A stretch of DNA of 64,000 nucleotides from Palsa-739 sp035532535 (GTDB taxonomy: Bacteria; Actinomycetota; Thermoleophilia; Gaiellales; Gaiellaceae), in assembly GCA_035532535.1 (NCBI GenBank), contig DATKQT010000021.1:1-64000 (forward strand), written 5' to 3'. Below the pieces are notes generated by a model that did not search any database, was not told where the DNA came from, and saw only the letters and a list, made by a program, of their open reading frames with translations. Numbering within the stretch: position 1 is the first letter of the stretch; every line of letters starts with the position of its first letter. This document shows, in pieces, positions 7,286 through 16,581 of this stretch. The translations under genes and the position numbers were made by a program.

Positions 7286-8064
7286 CGGTAGCCCAGCCGC
7301 GCGGAGATGTCAGCGGCCGTTCGCATGAGCACCGGACCGAAGCGGGCGCCCATGTCGGCGCTCGACACCATCGAGCTGTGCACCGCGAGGTTGATCGCGG
7401 CGGCGGCCGCGCCGTCGTGCGTCAGAACGGGCGCAGCGATCGACCGCAGGCCGTAGGCCAGCTCCTCGTTGTTGATCGCGTAGCCCTCCCGCCGCACGCG
7501 CTCGAGCTCGACCTCGAGCGCCGTGCGTGACGTCAGGGTGTTCGGTCCGCGCCGCGCGAAGTCGATGCGCCGCAGCCGCTCGTCGCGCTCCTCCGCCGGC
7601 AGCTGCGCGAGCAGCACTTTGCCGAGGGACGTGCAGTACGCCGGCAGCCGCGCGCCGACGTGGAGGTTGAGGTCGATCTCCCGCTGGCCCGGCTGTGCGC
7701 TGCGTACGCGGTCGACGTAGACGATGTCGAGGTCGTCGAGGATCGCCATGTTCACGGTGTAGCCCGTCTCGTCCGAAAGCTCACGCAGGTGCGGAGCTGC
7801 GATCTCGCGCAGCTCCATCGAGTTGATGGCCGAGAAGCCGAGGTCGATCACGCGCGGGCCGAGGCGGTACTTCTTCGTCGCCGGATCCTGCTGGAGATAG
7901 CCGAGTACGGCGAGGGTCGCGACGTACCGGTGCGTCGTCGATCGGCTCAGACCGACGTCGCGGCCGAGCTCGCTGACGCCGAGCAGGGGGCGCCCGGAGC
8001 GGAACGCGGACAGGATTGCGAGCCCGCGCTTGAGCGACTGCGAGAAGCCGGCGTCCGTGGTCAT
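7282..8064 (-). CDS. IclR-family transcriptional regulator
   Basis: A 260-residue regulator with an N-terminal winged helix (about residues 5-65; LGVSELGRDVGLSRSTTHRYVATLAVLGYLQQD) and a C-terminal effector domain (GARLPAYCTSLGKVLLA, YAINNEELAYGLRSIAAPV), the standard IclR layout. PcaU, PcaR and PobR, which control protocatechuate and 4-hydroxybenzoate catabolism, are IclR proteins. This gene faces away from the transporter/pca/pob operon across 98 bp, so it is the likely local regulator. A GTTC-N9-GAAC dyad sits immediately upstream of its start. Confidence 0.88.
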   Translation of the reverse strand: MTTDAGFSQSLKRGLAILSAFRSGRPLLGVSELGRDVGLSRSTTHRYVATLAVLGYLQQDPATKKYRLGPRVIDLGFSAINSMELREIAAPHLRELSDETGYTVNMAILDDLDIVYVDRVRSAQPGQREIDLNLHVGARLPAYCTSLGKVLLAQLPAEERDERLRRIDFARRGPNTLTSRTALEVELERVRREGYAINNEELAYGLRSIAAPVLTHDGAAAAAINLAVHSSMVSSADMGARFGPVLMRTAADISARLGYR

Positions 8065-8071
8065 CGACCGT

Positions 8072-8088
8072 GTTCTAATAAATGGAAC
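8072..8088. promoter_or_regulatory. Putative IclR operator
   Basis: GTTC (8072-8075), nine AT-rich bases, GAAC (8085-8088): a short dyad in the 98-bp region between the divergent iclR gene and the pca operon. It ends 7 bp before the TTGACA box of the operon and starts 8 bp from the iclR start codon, fitting control of both genes. Confidence 0.4.
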
Positions 8089-8094
8089 GGTGTC

Positions 8095-8124
8095 TTGACA
8101 AGTGGACGGACACAGGCGTAGCGT
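8095..8124 (+). promoter_or_regulatory. Putative promoter of the transporter-pca-pob operon
   Basis: A perfect TTGACA (8095-8100) and TAGCGT (8119-8124), an 18-bp spacer. Transcription would begin near 8131, giving a leader of about 30 nt with the strong SD GGAGGAGG before ATG 8163. It is the only evident promoter for the fourteen overlapping genes downstream. Confidence 0.5.
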
Positions 8125-8162
8125 CCGCAGCCATTCCGGCATCTCTTGGTGGAGGAGGTCGA

Positions 8163-9503
8163 ATGACTGAGGAAGCGCGAACGGGCGGCGGAGGCATCTC
8201 CCGCCGGGAGTTGCTCAAGCGCGGCGCCGTGGGCGCGGGCGGCCTCGTCGTCTCGGGCGCGCTCGCCGACCCGATCTGGGCGCGGCCGATCACGTGGGAC
8301 GCGTCGAACACGATCACAATCGGGTTCGTCAGCCCACTCACCGGTCCGGCAGGGGGCTTTGGCGAGGGCGATCCGTACATCATCTCCCTCGCGAAGAAGG
8401 GCTTTGCGAAGGGGCTGACGGTCGGCGGCAAGAAGTACGCGGTGAACATCGTCAACAAGGACAGCCAGTCGAGCCCCGCAACGGCTGCGCAGGTCGCGAA
8501 CACGCTGATCCACAGCAACAACGTCGACCTCATGCTCGCGACGTCGACCCCCGAGGTCGTCAACCCGGTCGCCGACGCGTGCGAGGCGGCGGGCGTGCCG
8601 TGCGTCGGCACGGTGGATCCGTGGGAGGCGTGGTACTTCGGCCGCGGCGCGAAGCCGGGTGGCCCGAACCCGTTCCACTACTCGTACCTCTTCAGCTTCG
8701 GCACGCAGCAGTTCGCCGACGCGTACGAGGACTTGTGGCCCCAGGTGAAGACGAACAAGGTCGTCGGCGTCATGTACCCGAACGACACCGACGGCAACGC
8801 CTTCCGCTCGGGCCTCATCCCGTTGCTCGAGAAGGCGGGCTACAAGGTCTTCGATCCGGGCGGATACCAGGACGGGCAGACCGACTACACGTCGCTCATC
8901 ACCGGCTACAAGAAGCACAACTGCGAGATCTTCCACTGCGCCCCGATCCCGCCCGATTTCACGACCTTGTGGAAGCAGGCGGCGCAGCAGGGCTATACGA
9001 GGATGTGCAAGATCGCGCAGCTCGCGAAGACCGGCCTGTTCCCGTCGCAGATCGCCGCGTCCGGCAAGCTCGGCCCGTACCTGGCGAGTGGCGCGTACTG
9101 GACGCCGCACTTCCCGTACTCGTCGCCTCTGACTGGCCTGTCGTCGAAGCACATCGGCGATGGGTACACGGCGAAGACTGGCCGCCAGTGGAACCAACAG
9201 CTCGGCGCTTCAATGTCGCTGTTCGACGTCGCGCAGGCGGTGCTCGAGAAGAGCGGCAACCCGAAGGACAAGACGGCGGTCGCGAACGCGATGAAGACGC
9301 TCAGCGTCATGACGCCGTCCGGCCGGCTCCACTGGGGCGCCGGGGGCAAGAGGAACCCGGTGCCGAACGTCGTCACGACGCCGATCATCGGTGGGCAGTG
9401 GGTGCCGTCGAAGGGGAAGTTCCCGCTCGACTTCGTCCTTTGCGAGCACTCGGACGACCACAACGTGCCCATCCAGGCGAGGCTCAAGCCCTATCCCGGT
9501 TGA
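8163..9503 (+). CDS. ABC transporter substrate-binding protein, LIV/aromatic type (Tat signal)
   Basis: A 446-residue periplasmic-binding-protein-like receptor of the branched-chain amino acid (type I) family. The N terminus has a twin-arginine motif (S13-R-R-E-L-L-K19) and a hydrophobic h-region, so it is probably exported folded. ITIGFVSPLTGPAGGFGEGD is the family's first strand. As first gene of the aromatic operon, its ligand is more likely a benzoate-type acid or lignin fragment than leucine; in Rhodopseudomonas a LIV-type importer (HbaEFGH) is associated with 4-hydroxybenzoate uptake. SD GGTGGAGGAGG precedes the ATG. Confidence 0.85.
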   Translation: MTEEARTGGGGISRRELLKRGAVGAGGLVVSGALADPIWARPITWDASNTITIGFVSPLTGPAGGFGEGDPYIISLAKKGFAKGLTVGGKKYAVNIVNKDSQSSPATAAQVANTLIHSNNVDLMLATSTPEVVNPVADACEAAGVPCVGTVDPWEAWYFGRGAKPGGPNPFHYSYLFSFGTQQFADAYEDLWPQVKTNKVVGVMYPNDTDGNAFRSGLIPLLEKAGYKVFDPGGYQDGQTDYTSLITGYKKHNCEIFHCAPIPPDFTTLWKQAAQQGYTRMCKIAQLAKTGLFPSQIAASGKLGPYLASGAYWTPHFPYSSPLTGLSSKHIGDGYTAKTGRQWNQQLGASMSLFDVAQAVLEKSGNPKDKTAVANAMKTLSVMTPSGRLHWGAGGKRNPVPNVVTTPIIGGQWVPSKGKFPLDFVLCEHSDDHNVPIQARLKPYPG

Positions 9504-10243
9504 TGCCAGGTGTTGACGGCACGGCGCTGCTCGCCGCGGCCGGGCTGAAGAAGCGGTTCGGCGCGCTCGTCGTGCTGGACGGCGTCAACTTCTCCGTGAG
9601 GGCCGACGAGGCAGTTGGGATCGTCGGCCCCAACGGGGCCGGGAAGACGACGCTCCTGAGCCTGTTCGCGGGGTCGCAGCGGCCCGACGGCGGGAGGGTG
9701 CTGTTCCGCGGGGCCGATGTCACCTCGTCGGGTGCCGCGGCGCGGTGCCGGCTCGGGATCGCGCGCGCGCACCAGGTGCCCAAGCCGTTCGGCGGCATGA
9801 CCGTGTTCGAGAACGTCCTCGTCGGCGCATCGACGGGCGGCGGCCACCGCCGCCGTGACGCGTACCGGAGGGTGACCGAGGTCCTCGACTTGTGCGGGCT
9901 GACCCCGCTCGCGAACCGGTCGGCGGACTCGCTCGGGCTGCTGCACCGCAAGCGGCTCGAGGTCGCGCGGGCGCTCGCGACCGGTCCAGAGGTGCTCCTC
10001 CTCGACGAGATCGGCGCCGGTCTCACGGACGAAGAGGCGGTGGAGCTCGTCGAGACGATCCGCGAGCTGCGGCGGCAGGGGGTCGCGATCGTCTGGATCG
10101 AGCACATCGTCCATGTGCTCGTGCAGGTCGTGGAGCGCCTGGTGGCGATGGACAGCGGCCGGATCATCGCCGAGGGCGACCCCGAGTCGGTCATGAAGGA
10201 CGCCGCCGTCATCGACGCGTACCTCGGGACGGCGGCCGTATGA
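9503..10243 (+). CDS. ABC transporter ATP-binding protein, LivG-like
   Basis: A 246-residue ATPase. Walker A GPNGAGKTT, a signature region degenerate as usual for LivG (DSLGLLHRKRLEVARAL), Walker B VLLLDEIGAGL, and the H-loop IEHIVHVL. In Walker B the usual DEP is DEI. It would energise import together with the next gene's product. The start ATG shares its A with the TGA of the binding-protein gene (TGATG). Confidence 0.9.
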   Translation: MPGVDGTALLAAAGLKKRFGALVVLDGVNFSVRADEAVGIVGPNGAGKTTLLSLFAGSQRPDGGRVLFRGADVTSSGAAARCRLGIARAHQVPKPFGGMTVFENVLVGASTGGGHRRRDAYRRVTEVLDLCGLTPLANRSADSLGLLHRKRLEVARALATGPEVLLLDEIGAGLTDEEAVELVETIRELRRQGVAIVWIEHIVHVLVQVVERLVAMDSGRIIAEGDPESVMKDAAVIDAYLGTAAV

Positions 10244-10959
10244 GCACGCTGCTTGCCGTGGAGGAGCTCGACGTCCGCCACGGGCTGCTCCAGGCCGTTC
10301 GGCAGGTGTCGCTCGAGGTTGCCGAGGGCGAGACGCTCGCGCTCGTCGGCGCGAACGGCGCGGGCAAGACGACGCTTCTGCGTGCGATCGCCGGCGCGCA
10401 CCGGCCCGCCGGCGGGCGCATCTCCTTCGATGGGCGTGACATCACTTCGCTCGCCGCGCACCGGCGCGTGAAACGCGGTATTGCGCTCGTCCCTGAGAGG
10501 CGCCGCCTGTTCCCGAACCTCACGGTGGAGGAGAACCTCCGCGTGGCGAGCGCGGCGAGGCGGAGCGGGCCGTGGACGGTCGACGCGGTACTCGAGGCCT
10601 TTCCGTTGCTCCAGCCGAGGCGCCACAAGCGCGCCGCGAGCCTCTCCGGCGGGGAGCAGCAGGCGACCGCGATCGGCCGCGCGCTCATGACGAACCCGAG
10701 GCTTCTGCTCCTCGACGAGGTCTCGCTCGGTCTCGCGCCGGTGGTCGTGGAAGGCGTCTACCGCTCGCTCGCCGCACTCCTCGAGGGCGGAGCGACGATC
10801 GTGCTCGTCGAGCAGGACCTCGCGCGCGCGATGGGCGTCGCGGACCGGGTCGTCTGCATGCTCGAGGGACGGATCGTGCTCGAAGGCCCGCGCGGTGGGC
10901 TGACGCGGGAGCAGGTGACCGAGGCGTACTTCGGCCTCCGGAAGGGAGCGACGGCATGA
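10240..10959 (+). CDS. ABC transporter ATP-binding protein, LivF-like
   Basis: A 239-residue ATPase with Walker A GANGAGKTT, signature LSGGEQQATAIGRAL, Walker B LLLLDEVSLGLAP and H-loop VEQDLARA. GIALVPERRRLFPNLTVEENL is the LivF Q-loop region. It pairs with the LivG-like protein to form the cytosolic engine of the importer. Its start overlaps the preceding stop as ATGA. Confidence 0.9.
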   Translation: MSTLLAVEELDVRHGLLQAVRQVSLEVAEGETLALVGANGAGKTTLLRAIAGAHRPAGGRISFDGRDITSLAAHRRVKRGIALVPERRRLFPNLTVEENLRVASAARRSGPWTVDAVLEAFPLLQPRRHKRAASLSGGEQQATAIGRALMTNPRLLLLDEVSLGLAPVVVEGVYRSLAALLEGGATIVLVEQDLARAMGVADRVVCMLEGRIVLEGPRGGLTREQVTEAYFGLRKGATA

Positions 10960-11840
10960 CCTGGGTGAACGTCGTCGTCCACGGCGTCCTGCTCGGCGGT
11001 GTGTACGCGCTGCTCGCGAGCGGGCTCGCGCTGATGTTCGGCGTTATGCGGATCATCAACCTCGCGCACGGCTCGCTCGCACTCGTCGGCGCATACATGG
11101 TGTTCCTGTTCACCGAGCACGTGCACGTCTCCACATATCTCGCGCTCGCGCCCGTGCTGCCGGGCGCACTCGTCGTCGGGTATCTCCTCCAGCGGACCAT
11201 GCTCGAGCGGAGCCTACGCGCGGGGCAGCTCGTGCCGTTGCTGACGACGTTCGGCTTGCTGATCGTGATCGCGAACCTCCTGCAGTACTTCTTCTCGCCG
11301 GACGTCCACTCGCTCGACGAGGGCAACATCGGGACCGCGAGCTGGCAGGTGTCGAGCAGCCTCACGATCGCGTGGTTCGACGTGCTGACCTTCGGCGTCG
11401 CCGTCGTCGTGCTCGGCGGCCTGCAGCTCGTGCTTCGCTTCACGCAGCTCGGGCGCGAGCTGCGCGCGACCGCCGAGGACGCGGACACCGCCGAGCTCGT
11501 TGGGATCAACGCGCGCGCCGTCTACGCACGGGCGACTGCGATCGCCGTAGCTACGGCGGCTCTCGCCGGCGTCTTCTACGGGATGCGCTCGTCGTTCGAC
11601 CCGAACGCGGGTGCTGCGCAGCTCCTCTACGCATTCGAAGCGGTCGTCATCGGCGGCATCGGCTCGCTCTGGGGCACGCTCGGAGGCGGCATCGTGCTCG
11701 GCGTCGCGCAGTCGGTTGGGGCGCAGATCAATCCTGAGTACTTCGCGCTCTCGGGGCACCTTGTCTTCCTCGCCGTGATCGTCGCGCGCACCGCCGTGCA
11801 GGCTCGCGGGCTCCCGTTCGCCCTGCGGAGGGCGGCATGA
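10956..11840 (+). CDS. ABC transporter permease, LivH-like
   Basis: A 294-residue membrane protein with about eight hydrophobic helices. The family motif GLALMFGVMRIINLAHG lies near residue 25, and the EAA-like cytoplasmic loop (LGRELRATAEDADTAELVGIN) near residue 175. It forms half of the membrane channel of the importer with the next gene's product. ATGA overlap with livF. Confidence 0.9.
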   Translation: MTWVNVVVHGVLLGGVYALLASGLALMFGVMRIINLAHGSLALVGAYMVFLFTEHVHVSTYLALAPVLPGALVVGYLLQRTMLERSLRAGQLVPLLTTFGLLIVIANLLQYFFSPDVHSLDEGNIGTASWQVSSSLTIAWFDVLTFGVAVVVLGGLQLVLRFTQLGRELRATAEDADTAELVGINARAVYARATAIAVATAALAGVFYGMRSSFDPNAGAAQLLYAFEAVVIGGIGSLWGTLGGGIVLGVAQSVGAQINPEYFALSGHLVFLAVIVARTAVQARGLPFALRRAA

Positions 11841-12889
11841 CGAGTGTGGCTGCCGAGGCGCCGGCCGTGCGCGTCCAGCGGTGGACGCCGCTCTCGGTCG
11901 CATTCACCGGCGGCCTTGCCGGCCTCGTCGTGCTGCTCGCGTTCGCGCCGGTCGCTCTCGGCGAGAACACGCAGAACAATCTCATCCAACTCTACTTCCT
12001 CGTGATCATGGCGATGATGTGGAATGCGCTCGCCGGCTACGGCGGGCTCGTGTCCGTCGGCCAGCAGGGCTTCATCGGCATTGGCGCCTACGCGGCCGTC
12101 TTCCTCTCGGTGCAGCACTCGCTCAACCCGTACCTCTCGATGCTGCTCGCGACGCTCATCGGCGGTGCGATCGCGATTCCCGTCGCAGCCGTGGTGCTGT
12201 GGCTGCGACACGGCGCGTTCGCGATCGCGACGTGGGTCGTGGCGGAGGCGTTCGCGATCCTCGTCTCCCTCGACCCCAACCCGGCCATCGGCGGCGGCAC
12301 CGGCACATCTGCGCTGCTGCCGTTCAACCTCCGCTACACGCCGACGCAGCGCCTGCACGACACGTACTGGGCCGCACTCGCCGCCGTGGCCATCCTGCTG
12401 CTCCTGCTCTTCGTCCTCCTCCGCAGCCGCCTCGGCGGGTCACTCCAGGCGATCCGTGACGACGAGGAGGCGGCCGCCTCCGTCGGCGTGCGCGTGCTGC
12501 TCGGCAAGGGGATCCTGTTCGTCGTCGCGGGCGCGGGCTGCGCCGCGGCGGGGACGATCATTCTCGCCTGGCAGCTCTCGGTGCTGCCGCTCGGGCCCGA
12601 CTCGGTCTTCGGCATCAACTGGACGGCGAAGATGATCTTCATGGTCATCGTCGGGGGACTCGGCACGTTCGAGGGGCCGATCATCGGCGCGGTCGCCCTC
12701 TACGTCCTGCAGACGTACGGGCCGAACGGCAGCGTCTGGTACTTCATCCTCCTCGGAGGGATCGCCATAGGCTTCGCCCTCATCCTGCCGCGGGGCATCT
12801 GGGGGACGGTCCAGGAGCGCTTCAACGTCCAGCTTCTGCCGGTCGGGTACCGGCTCCGCAACGTCACTACGGGAAGGGGTACACCATGA
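11837..12889 (+). CDS. ABC transporter permease, LivM-like
   Basis: A 350-residue permease with N-terminal cytosolic extension, then multiple helices. MMWNALAGYGGLVSVGQQGFIGIGAYA is the LivM signature and SRLGGSLQAIRDDEEAAASVGV the ATPase-contacting loop. Partner of the LivH-like protein. ATGA overlaps at both ends join it to the permease gene before and the aldehyde dehydrogenase gene after, tying transport to catabolism in one transcript. Confidence 0.9.
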   Translation: MTSVAAEAPAVRVQRWTPLSVAFTGGLAGLVVLLAFAPVALGENTQNNLIQLYFLVIMAMMWNALAGYGGLVSVGQQGFIGIGAYAAVFLSVQHSLNPYLSMLLATLIGGAIAIPVAAVVLWLRHGAFAIATWVVAEAFAILVSLDPNPAIGGGTGTSALLPFNLRYTPTQRLHDTYWAALAAVAILLLLLFVLLRSRLGGSLQAIRDDEEAAASVGVRVLLGKGILFVVAGAGCAAAGTIILAWQLSVLPLGPDSVFGINWTAKMIFMVIVGGLGTFEGPIIGAVALYVLQTYGPNGSVWYFILLGGIAIGFALILPRGIWGTVQERFNVQLLPVGYRLRNVTTGRGTP

Positions 12890-14346
12890 TCGCCACGCAG
12901 GCGTACCAGCAGTTCATCGGCGGCGCGTGGACGCCCGCCGCGGGCGGCCGGACGTACGAGGACCGCGACCCCTACACCGGCGACGTGGTCGCCACCGCGC
13001 CGGCCGGCGGCCCGGAGGACATGACCGCCGCGATCGAGGCGGCCGCGGCAGCGTTCGAGGCCTGGTCGGCGACGCCGCCGGCCGAGCGGCAGCGGATATT
13101 CCTCCAGGCGGCCGATCTGCTCGAGGGCCGGCGCGAGGAGGTCGTCTCGATGCTCGCGCGTGAGACGGGATCCACCTTCGGCTTCGGGATGTTCCAGTCG
13201 TTCTTCGTCCCGAACCTGTTCCGGCAGGCGGCCGCCCTCGCGTACGCGCCGATGGGGCAGATCATCCCGTCGGACACCGGCGCGTTCGCGATGGGGATCC
13301 GCCGCCCGGTCGGCGTCGTCGGCGCGTTCGCGCCGTGGAACGCGGCGCTCATCCTCTCCGCGCGGTCGATCGCCGCGCCGCTCGCGCTCGGGAACACGGT
13401 CGTGCTGAAGCCGTCCGAGTGGTCGCCGTGGAGCGGCGGTCTGCTGTGGGGCGAGATCTTCGCCGCGGCGGGCATGCCCGCCGGCGTGCTGAACGTCGTC
13501 ACGCACGCGCCCGGCGACGCCGGCCCGATCGGCTCCGCGCTCATCGAGCACCCGGCGGTGCGCCGCCTGAACTTCACCGGCTCGAGCGCGGTCGGGCGGA
13601 TCATCGCCGAGGATGCCGGCCGGCATCTCAAGCGCGTCGTGCTCGAGCTCGGCGGCTCCAACCCGCTCATCGTCCTCGCGGATGCGGACCTCGAGTACGC
13701 GGTGAACGCGAGCGCGTTCGGCTCGTTCCTCCACCAGGGGCAGATCTGCATGTCGACGCGTCGCATCATCGTCGAGCGCGCCGTCGCGGACGAGTTCGTC
13801 GTACGGCTCGTCGAGAAGACGAAGGGCCTGAAGACGGGCGACCCGAAGGAGCCGGACACGATCATCGGGCCGCTCATCAACGCGGACGCGCTCGCGATGG
13901 TGCAAGGGCGCGTTCGGCAAGCGGTCGATGCAGGCGCGAGGATCCTCGTCGGTGGCGAGGCCGTCGGTCCGTGCTTCCAGGCGACCCTCCTCGCCGACGT
14001 CCCGCCGGACTCCGAGTTCGCGAGGCAAGAGACGTTCGGCCCCGTCGCGTCGATCGAGATCGTCGACGGCGCGGACGAGGCCGTCGCCCGCGCGAACGCG
14101 ACCTCGTACGGCCTCAGCGCCGGGATCATCACGTCGAACCGGGAGCGCGGCTTCGCACTGGCGCAGCGCATCGAGTCGGGGATCGTGCACGTCAACGACC
14201 AGACCGTCGCCGACGAGCCGCAGATGCCGTTCGGCGGTGTCAAGGACAGCGGCTTCGGTCGGTTCGGCGGCCAGGCGGTCGTGGACGAGTTCACCGAGCT
14301 GCGCTGGGTGACGGTGCGCGGCGAGGGCCATCCCTTCCCGTTCTAG
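12886..14346 (+). CDS. Aldehyde dehydrogenase, aromatic-aldehyde (vanillin/benzaldehyde) type
   Basis: A 486-residue NAD(P)-dependent dehydrogenase. Catalytic N152 in FAPWNA, E254 in LELGGSNP and nucleophile C288 in GQICMS are all present, with the coenzyme segment VVLKPSEWSP. FAPWNAALILSARSIAAPLALGN resembles salicylaldehyde, benzaldehyde and vanillin dehydrogenases. In this operon it would oxidise an imported aromatic aldehyde (for example 4-hydroxybenzaldehyde) to the acid used by PobA. Substrate is inferred from context only. Confidence 0.88.
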   Translation: MIATQAYQQFIGGAWTPAAGGRTYEDRDPYTGDVVATAPAGGPEDMTAAIEAAAAAFEAWSATPPAERQRIFLQAADLLEGRREEVVSMLARETGSTFGFGMFQSFFVPNLFRQAAALAYAPMGQIIPSDTGAFAMGIRRPVGVVGAFAPWNAALILSARSIAAPLALGNTVVLKPSEWSPWSGGLLWGEIFAAAGMPAGVLNVVTHAPGDAGPIGSALIEHPAVRRLNFTGSSAVGRIIAEDAGRHLKRVVLELGGSNPLIVLADADLEYAVNASAFGSFLHQGQICMSTRRIIVERAVADEFVVRLVEKTKGLKTGDPKEPDTIIGPLINADALAMVQGRVRQAVDAGARILVGGEAVGPCFQATLLADVPPDSEFARQETFGPVASIEIVDGADEAVARANATSYGLSAGIITSNRERGFALAQRIESGIVHVNDQTVADEPQMPFGGVKDSGFGRFGGQAVVDEFTELRWVTVRGEGHPFPF

Positions 14347-15155
14347 TGCCGATCGTCCCCCTCAGCGACGCGATCCGCGAGCTCGTCCACGACGGCGACA
14401 CCGTCGCGCTCGAGGGCTTCACGCACCTCATCCCGCACGCGGCCGGGCACGAGATCATCCGCCAGGGACGGCGGGACCTCACGCTGATCCGGATGACTCC
14501 CGACGTCGTGTACGACCAGATGATCGGGATGGGATGCGCGCGGAAACTCGTCTTCTCGTGGGGTGGGAACCCCGGCGTGGGCTCGCTTCACCGTCTACGC
14601 GACGCGGTGGAGAACGGCTGGCCCGGCCCGCTCGAGCTCGAGGAGCACTCGCACGCGGGCATGGCTGCGGCGTGGTCGGCGGGCGCGTCGAACCTCCCGT
14701 TCGGCGTCCTCCGCGGCTACCAGGGCGGGGACCTGCCGGCGCGAACGCGCGTCGGGCGGATCACGTGCCCGTTCACGGGCGAGGAGCTCGCCGCCGTGCC
14801 GTCGCACCGGCCCGACGTCGGGATCGTGCACGCGCAGCGCGCCGACCGGCACGGGAACGTCCAGCTCTGGGGGATCCTCGGGGTGCAGAAAGAGTGCTTG
14901 CTCGCGTCCGCGCGCTCGATGGTCACCGTCGAAGAGATCGTCGACGAGCTCGCGCCGTTGGCCGGCGGGATCGTGCTGCCGGCGTGGGTCGTGGGCGCGG
15001 TGTGCGTGGTGCCGCGCGGCGCGCACCCGTCGTACGCCCACGGCTACTACGACCGCGACAACGACTTCTACCTGGCGTGGGACGCGATCAGCCGCGATCG
15101 CGATGCCTTCCGCGCCTGGATGGACGAGCACGTGCTCGCGGCGGTGCCCGCGTGA
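14346..15155 (+). CDS. CoA-transferase subunit A (3-oxoadipate/glutaconate type)
   Basis: A 269-residue family I CoA-transferase alpha subunit (DAIRELVHDGDTVALEGFTH, then RKLVFSWGGNPGVGS and GEELAAVPSHRPDVGIVHAQRADRHGN). With the next gene's product it would transfer CoA from succinyl-CoA to 3-oxoadipate, a late step of the ortho pathway. It is longer than typical PcaI and resembles the GctA/IpdA branch, so a CoA hydrolase role on a ring product is an alternative. GTG start shares a base with the upstream TAG. Confidence 0.8.
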   Translation: MPIVPLSDAIRELVHDGDTVALEGFTHLIPHAAGHEIIRQGRRDLTLIRMTPDVVYDQMIGMGCARKLVFSWGGNPGVGSLHRLRDAVENGWPGPLELEEHSHAGMAAAWSAGASNLPFGVLRGYQGGDLPARTRVGRITCPFTGEELAAVPSHRPDVGIVHAQRADRHGNVQLWGILGVQKECLLASARSMVTVEEIVDELAPLAGGIVLPAWVVGAVCVVPRGAHPSYAHGYYDRDNDFYLAWDAISRDRDAFRAWMDEHVLAAVPA

Positions 15156-15853
15156 CCTACACGGCGGACGAGATGATGGCGGTCGAGGCCGCGCGCCGGA
15201 TCGGCGACGGCGCGGTCTGCTTCGTCGGCATCGGGCTGCCGAGCCTGGCGGCGAATCTTGCGCGGCGCACGCATGCCCCGAACAGCGTGCTCGTGTACGA
15301 GAGCGGGACGATCGGCGCGAAGCCGTACGAGCTGCCGCTCTCGATCGGCGACGGCGAGCTCGCGGAGACCGCTGACGCGGTCGTCACGGTCCCGGAGATG
15401 TTCGCGTACTGGCTCCAGGGCGGCCGCATCGACGTCGGCTTCCTCGGCGCCGCGCAGATCGACCGGCACGGCAACCTCAACAGCACCGTGATCGGCGACT
15501 ACGACCGGCCGGCCGTGCGCCTTCCCGGTGGGGGCGGCGCGCCGGAGATCGCGCTGGGCGTCCGCGACGTCTTCGTCATGCTGCGCCACTCGCTCCGTGC
15601 GTTCGTCGAGAAGCTCGACTTCACGACGAGCCTCGGCGACCGTGTGCGCGTCGTCGTGACCGACCTCGGTGTGCTCGAGCCGCGCGACGGCGAGCTCGCG
15701 CTCACGCAGCTGCACCCGGGCGTCGACCCCGAGCAGGCGCGTGAGGCGACGGGCTGGGACCTTCGCCTCGCCTCGGACGTCCGCGAGACCGACCCACCCT
15801 CCGACGAAGAGCTGAGCACGCTGCGCTCGCTGCGCACGAAGGGAGATGCGTGA
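15152..15853 (+). CDS. CoA-transferase subunit B (3-oxoadipate/glutaconate type)
   Basis: A 233-residue beta subunit. GAVCFVGIGLPSLAANLARRT is the family's N-terminal glycine-rich strand. Glu in LVYESGTIG sits where the catalytic glutamate is found in the SENG-type motif, and FLGAAQIDRHGNLNSTVIG follows. GTGA overlaps couple it to subunit A before and pcaH after, so the two subunits are made together in the protocatechuate pathway. Confidence 0.8.
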   Translation: MTYTADEMMAVEAARRIGDGAVCFVGIGLPSLAANLARRTHAPNSVLVYESGTIGAKPYELPLSIGDGELAETADAVVTVPEMFAYWLQGGRIDVGFLGAAQIDRHGNLNSTVIGDYDRPAVRLPGGGGAPEIALGVRDVFVMLRHSLRAFVEKLDFTTSLGDRVRVVVTDLGVLEPRDGELALTQLHPGVDPEQAREATGWDLRLASDVRETDPPSDEELSTLRSLRTKGDA

Positions 15854-16581
15854 GCGCCGACCCGTACGAAGGACCGGTCGTCCTCCCCGGCGACGAGAGC
15901 CTCGGCCCGGAGGTGCAGGTCGACTACCCCGGCTACCGGTCGACGCAATGGCGTGCGCCGAAGCATCCGCTCGTGACGCTTCCGGAGGAGCTCCACGCTC
16001 TCGAGGGCCCGGTGTTCGGCGAGGGCGACGTGGACGCGAACGACGCTGACCTCACGCGCCAGCACGACGGCGAGCCGCTCGGCGAGCGCATTGTCGTCCA
16101 GGGGCGCGTCCTCGACGAGGACGGCCGGCCCGTCCATGGCGCCCTGGTGGAGGTGTGGCAGGCAAACGCAGCCGGCCGCTACCGCCACGACGTCGATCAG
16201 CATCCGGCGCCGCTCGACCCGAACTTCTCCGGCGCGGGCCGCTGCCTCACCGACGCCGAGGGTCGCTACCGCTTCGTCACCGTCAAGCCTGGCGCCTACC
16301 CGTGGCGGAACCACCCCAACGCGTGGCGGCCGGCGCACATCCACTTCTCGCTCTTCGGCCGCCTGTTCACGCAGCGGCTCGTCACGCAGATGTACTTCCC
16401 CGGCGACCCGCTCTTCCCGTACGACCCGATCTTCAACTCTGTTCGCGACCCGCGCTCGCGCCAACTCCTCGTTGCGCGCTTCGACCTCGCCGAGACGCAG
16501 CCCGAGTGGGCGCTCGCGTACGAGTGGGACGTCGTCCTCGGCCGCGGCGGGAGCGGCGCGACTCCGCTGGAGGACCGGTGA
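15850..16581 (+). CDS. pcaH: Protocatechuate 3,4-dioxygenase beta subunit
   Basis: A 243-residue intradiol dioxygenase subunit carrying the non-haem Fe(III) site: Y111 (AAGRYRH), Y150 (GAYPW), H163 and H165 (PAHIHFSLFG). It opens the protocatechuate ring between the two hydroxyls to give 3-carboxy-cis,cis-muconate. The N-terminal dimer-contact segment (YRSTQWRAPKHPL) is typical of PcaH. It overlaps the CoA-transferase gene and pcaG by GTGA, consistent with stoichiometric alpha-beta assembly. Confidence 0.95.
   Translation: MSADPYEGPVVLPGDESLGPEVQVDYPGYRSTQWRAPKHPLVTLPEELHALEGPVFGEGDVDANDADLTRQHDGEPLGERIVVQGRVLDEDGRPVHGALVEVWQANAAGRYRHDVDQHPAPLDPNFSGAGRCLTDAEGRYRFVTVKPGAYPWRNHPNAWRPAHIHFSLFGRLFTQRLVTQMYFPGDPLFPYDPIFNSVRDPRSRQLLVARFDLAETQPEWALAYEWDVVLGRGGSGATPLEDR

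Noticed and set aside
12700..14331. Long minus-strand open frame opposite the aldehyde dehydrogenase
   Set aside because: Its composition (Arg, Asp, Val, Ala, His runs) is what an antisense frame of a high-GC3 gene gives; the plus-strand gene has full family motifs. Many similar long frames elsewhere (for example 42085-44406 plus, 28288-31314 plus) were rejected for the same reason.
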